From: Planctomycetota bacterium
GTDB taxonomy: Bacteria; Planctomycetota; Phycisphaerae; Tepidisphaerales; Tepidisphaeraceae
Direction of reading: 5' to 3'
Assembly (NCBI GenBank): GCA_026693085.1
Contig: JAPLNB010000365.1
Location: forward strand, 1-43,692
Length of the DNA stretch: 43,692 nt
Shown: one piece after another, positions 41,778 through 43,692 of the stretch
Numbering within the stretch: the stretch's first letter is position 1
Layout of the letters: every line of letters starts with the position of its first letter
Notes under the pieces: model-generated
Seen by the model: only the letters and a program-made list of their open reading frames with translations
What the model was told of the DNA's origin: nothing
Databases searched by the model: none
Made by a program: the position numbers and the translations under genes

Positions 41778-43692
41778 TTACTTGTCAGGTATGGGAGTGC
41801 CGGACGTGGTCCTGCAGTTGATGATATGGTTGTTGGGGTTCACTGAGAAGATCAGCTGCGCCACGCTGTTGCGGATGACCGAGTTGGACCAGACGTTGTT
41901 GGGCGTGTCATCAATGAAGTAGAATTTCTGGTTGGTCAACGTCACACGGTCGAAGACCAGATGATCCAGTCGGTTGTCTTGAATGCCCTTGCCGAATTGA
42001 GAGGCCCCATTTATGCAATCCCCGCTGGCCGTGCCCGTCACGTTCACGACTGCAAGATTGGTGATGCCACGATCCGACAGTAAAAGCAGCCCCGCGATGT
42101 CTGTCATCGTGACATTGTAGACGATGCCATTCCAGTCTCCGTATCGAGTTCCGTCGTTCCCGTCGACATACCAGATCAGCCCGTCACCGTGGTCGGCAGG
42201 GTTCGGCACCTGTATATCATGTATAGTGGTATTCACCATCATTTGTGGGTTGTTCGCCCCGTGTATCCAGCAATGCTCTATCGTGCTGTTCTGTACAAAA
42301 GCTATGTCGGTCATTGGCGTCGCAGGGAGGTCGTGCAGGCGACTGTCTGTAATGTAGGTCGGTCCCAGCGAGTAGCCCTGCAGGAAAGACTGACTTGCGA
42401 TGCCCTGTTGCAGCACGCCGAAGACATCGCAATTGTCAAGCCAGAGTCCGCGGCCCGAATTATCCATGGGGCAACCTGCAGTGAAGTCGAGCTTAACGTT
42501 CCGGAGATGCAGCTTACCAGCGCGCATCGAACTATTGCCAACAATGACGGCAACTTCCTGTCGGGTGACTCCAGGCGCCGGACGTACGGTGACCCAGCGA
42601 GCGCCATCGTTGCGGTATCCAACAATTCTCTCCGTCATCAGATATTGGCCAGGCATGAGGCAAACGTCACCGCCAATCGGAGCCGCCTCGGTGGCTTTCT
42701 CGATCGTCGCAAAGGGCTTGGCCTGGGACCCATCGCCGGTCTGGTTACTGCCCGTCGTACTCACCCAGATCGCGGCAGGCGTTAGCGTGCCATTACAATT
42801 TGCGTAAAGTGCGAGCGAATCCAGCACCCTCGCCACCCCCACCGTCGGATACGCCACCGCCCTCACCTCAACCGCCCCGTCCTGCGCAAATTCGCTGGCC
42901 TTCAGCATCGCCCAATACTCAACCACGTTGCTCTGCGGGTTCAGCGTCATCTTCCGCACCGCCATCCACGGCCCGCTGTTCACCGAGAACTCCACCCGAT
43001 CGATCCCGTTGATATGAAATGCCGGGATGCCCACGGCAAAGTCCGTAGTAAACGTCTGATACGGCACCACGTCCCACCGCGCGATCGCCTTCGCATCATA
43101 CCCCGCCTGGCCCGGCGTGCCGACCGCCGCCGGCTGCGTCGTCGGGCCGGTCCATCCCGTGCCCGGCGTGAGGTACACCACCGCGCTCGTCCGCGTCGTG
43201 GCCGGGGCGCAGAACACCGAAACACCCGCCGCATTCTCCGCCTGGACACGGTATGAGTAATCGGTGTCCGCCCACAGGCCGGTGTCGTTGTACGTCGTCA
43301 CGTTCCCGCCAACCACAGTCACCAGCGCCCACTGCCCGCCCGCCCCCTGCATTCGCTCAATGCGGAAACCGCTCTCGTTGGTGGAGTTGTCCGTCCAGCT
43401 CAGATTGACCTGCTGGAACGATATCGCAGTGGCCGCCAGCCCGCTCGGCGCCGCGGGTGCGACCAATGCCACGCCGGTCCTGCCACTGGCCTGCGAGCAA
43501 TAGGCCGATGCGCCCGCCGCGTTCTTGGACCGAACCTGATAGTAGTACTCAGTGTCGGCCAGCAATCCGCTGTTGCTGTATGTCGTCGCGCTCGATCCCA
43601 GGTCCGCGATCAACTGCCACTGCCCGCCCGCCCCCTGCTTCCGCTGCACCTCGAAGCCCGACTCATTGCCGGAATTGTCCACCCAAGTCATA
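41778..43692 (-). CDS. Secreted FN3/right-handed beta-helix protein, C-terminal part
   Basis: About 638 residues; the gene begins beyond the right edge, and the Met at 43691 is inside a repeat. Two fibronectin type III units follow each other about 90 residues apart (NSGNESGF...QGAGGQWQLI and NSTNESGF...QGAGGQWALV, each ending in a YY/YS-Y-V strand). After a linker (residues 180-300), GDGSQAKPFATIEKATEAAP opens a parallel beta-helix, as in polysaccharide lyases and surface proteins with DUF1565-like starts. No PEP-CTERM tail or other anchor is visible at the end. It could bind or trim the glycan. It is presumably extracellular. Confidence 0.8.
   Translation of the reverse strand, partial: MTWVDNSGNESGFEVQRKQGAGGQWQLIADLGSSATTYSNSGLLADTEYYYQVRSKNAAGASAYCSQASGRTGVALVAPAAPSGLAATAISFQQVNLSWTDNSTNESGFRIERMQGAGGQWALVTVVGGNVTTYNDTGLWADTDYSYRVQAENAAGVSVFCAPATTRTSAVVYLTPGTGWTGPTTQPAAVGTPGQAGYDAKAIARWDVVPYQTFTTDFAVGIPAFHINGIDRVEFSVNSGPWMAVRKMTLNPQSNVVEYWAMLKASEFAQDGAVEVRAVAYPTVGVARVLDSLALYANCNGTLTPAAIWVSTTGSNQTGDGSQAKPFATIEKATEAAPIGGDVCLMPGQYLMTERIVGYRNDGARWVTVRPAPGVTRQEVAVIVGNSSMRAGKLHLRNVKLDFTAGCPMDNSGRGLWLDNCDVFGVLQQGIASQSFLQGYSLGPTYITDSRLHDLPATPMTDIAFVQNSTIEHCWIHGANNPQMMVNTTIHDIQVPNPADHGDGLIWYVDGNDGTRYGDWNGIVYNVTMTDIAGLLLLSDRGITNLAVVNVTGTASGDCINGASQFGKGIQDNRLDHLVFDRVTLTNQKFYFIDDTPNNVWSNSVIRNSVAQLIFSVNPNNHIINCRTTSGTPIPDK

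Noticed and set aside
1..43692. CRISPR arrays, tRNA or rRNA genes
   Set aside because: No regularly spaced direct repeats, cloverleaf-like tRNA sequence or conserved rRNA stretch was noticed. This was a reading by eye, so a tRNA scan would be the firm test.

Overview
The window is about 43.7 kb of GC-rich bacterial DNA. Nearly every gene reads on the minus strand, with very tight spacing and repeated 4-base ATGA stop/start overlaps. It is a large exopolysaccharide/surface-glycan locus of the exosortase/PEP-CTERM type. Exosortase, PEP-CTERM proteins, many glycosyltransferases, FN3 repeats with the NESGF signature, and IS256- and IS5-type elements together suggest a planctomycete or a related Gram-negative (PVC, acidobacterial) bacterium. 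No rRNA or single-copy marker is present, so the taxonomic guess is weak.

Layout, read right to left as the genes are transcribed. (A) 43692-41778: the end of a secreted FN3/beta-helix protein whose start lies outside the window. (B) 41681-24973: pyruvyl transferase, Wzx flippase, an acetyltransferase split by an IS5-family element, FrhB-like oxidoreductase, NodB deacetylase, FemAB-like transferase, O-antigen-ligase/Wzy-like membrane protein, a second deacetylase, GT4, FkbM methyltransferase, an IS256-family element with intact 8-bp target duplication, and three more glycosyltransferases. (C) 24883-11343: the exosortase core. It holds a FemAB-like transferase, DegT-type PLP enzyme, deacetylase, GT2, an Alg14/PssD-like protein, an Alg13/PssE-like domain fused to exosortase, EpsI, a Wzz/BY-kinase fusion, and a giant TPR protein resembling PrsT. 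(D) 11284-4845: an activation/acylation module with a Cys-rich unknown, AsnB-type amidotransferase, acyl carrier protein, AMP-forming acyl ligase, NadE-like synthetase and a GNAT. (E) 4832-1975: another FemAB-like gene followed by small remnants of a DegT enzyme, a deacetylase and the TPR protein. These lie in the same order as block C and look like a collapsed second copy. (F) 1642-310: two related PEP-CTERM proteins, the second with a probable frameshift in its sorting tail and followed by a clear intrinsic terminator.

How the genes may work together (inference): glycosyltransferases build a repeat unit on a lipid carrier; acetyl-, pyruvyl-, methyl- and acyl-transferases and deacetylases decorate it; Wzx flips it, the ligase/Wzy-like protein polymerises or transfers it, and Wzz/BY-kinase sets chain length. 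Exosortase with EpsI cleaves PEP-CTERM proteins, and the TPR protein may assist export. No priming glycosyltransferase, Wza-type export pore or PrsK/PrsR regulator was recognised in the window.

The most interesting points are the Alg13-like/exosortase fusion, an MshEN-like insertion in the tyrosine-kinase half of the Wzz protein, the ACP/ligase/AsnB/NadE/GNAT module, the collapsed duplicate module, and the IS-split acetyltransferase whose original N-terminus can be rebuilt by removing the element.
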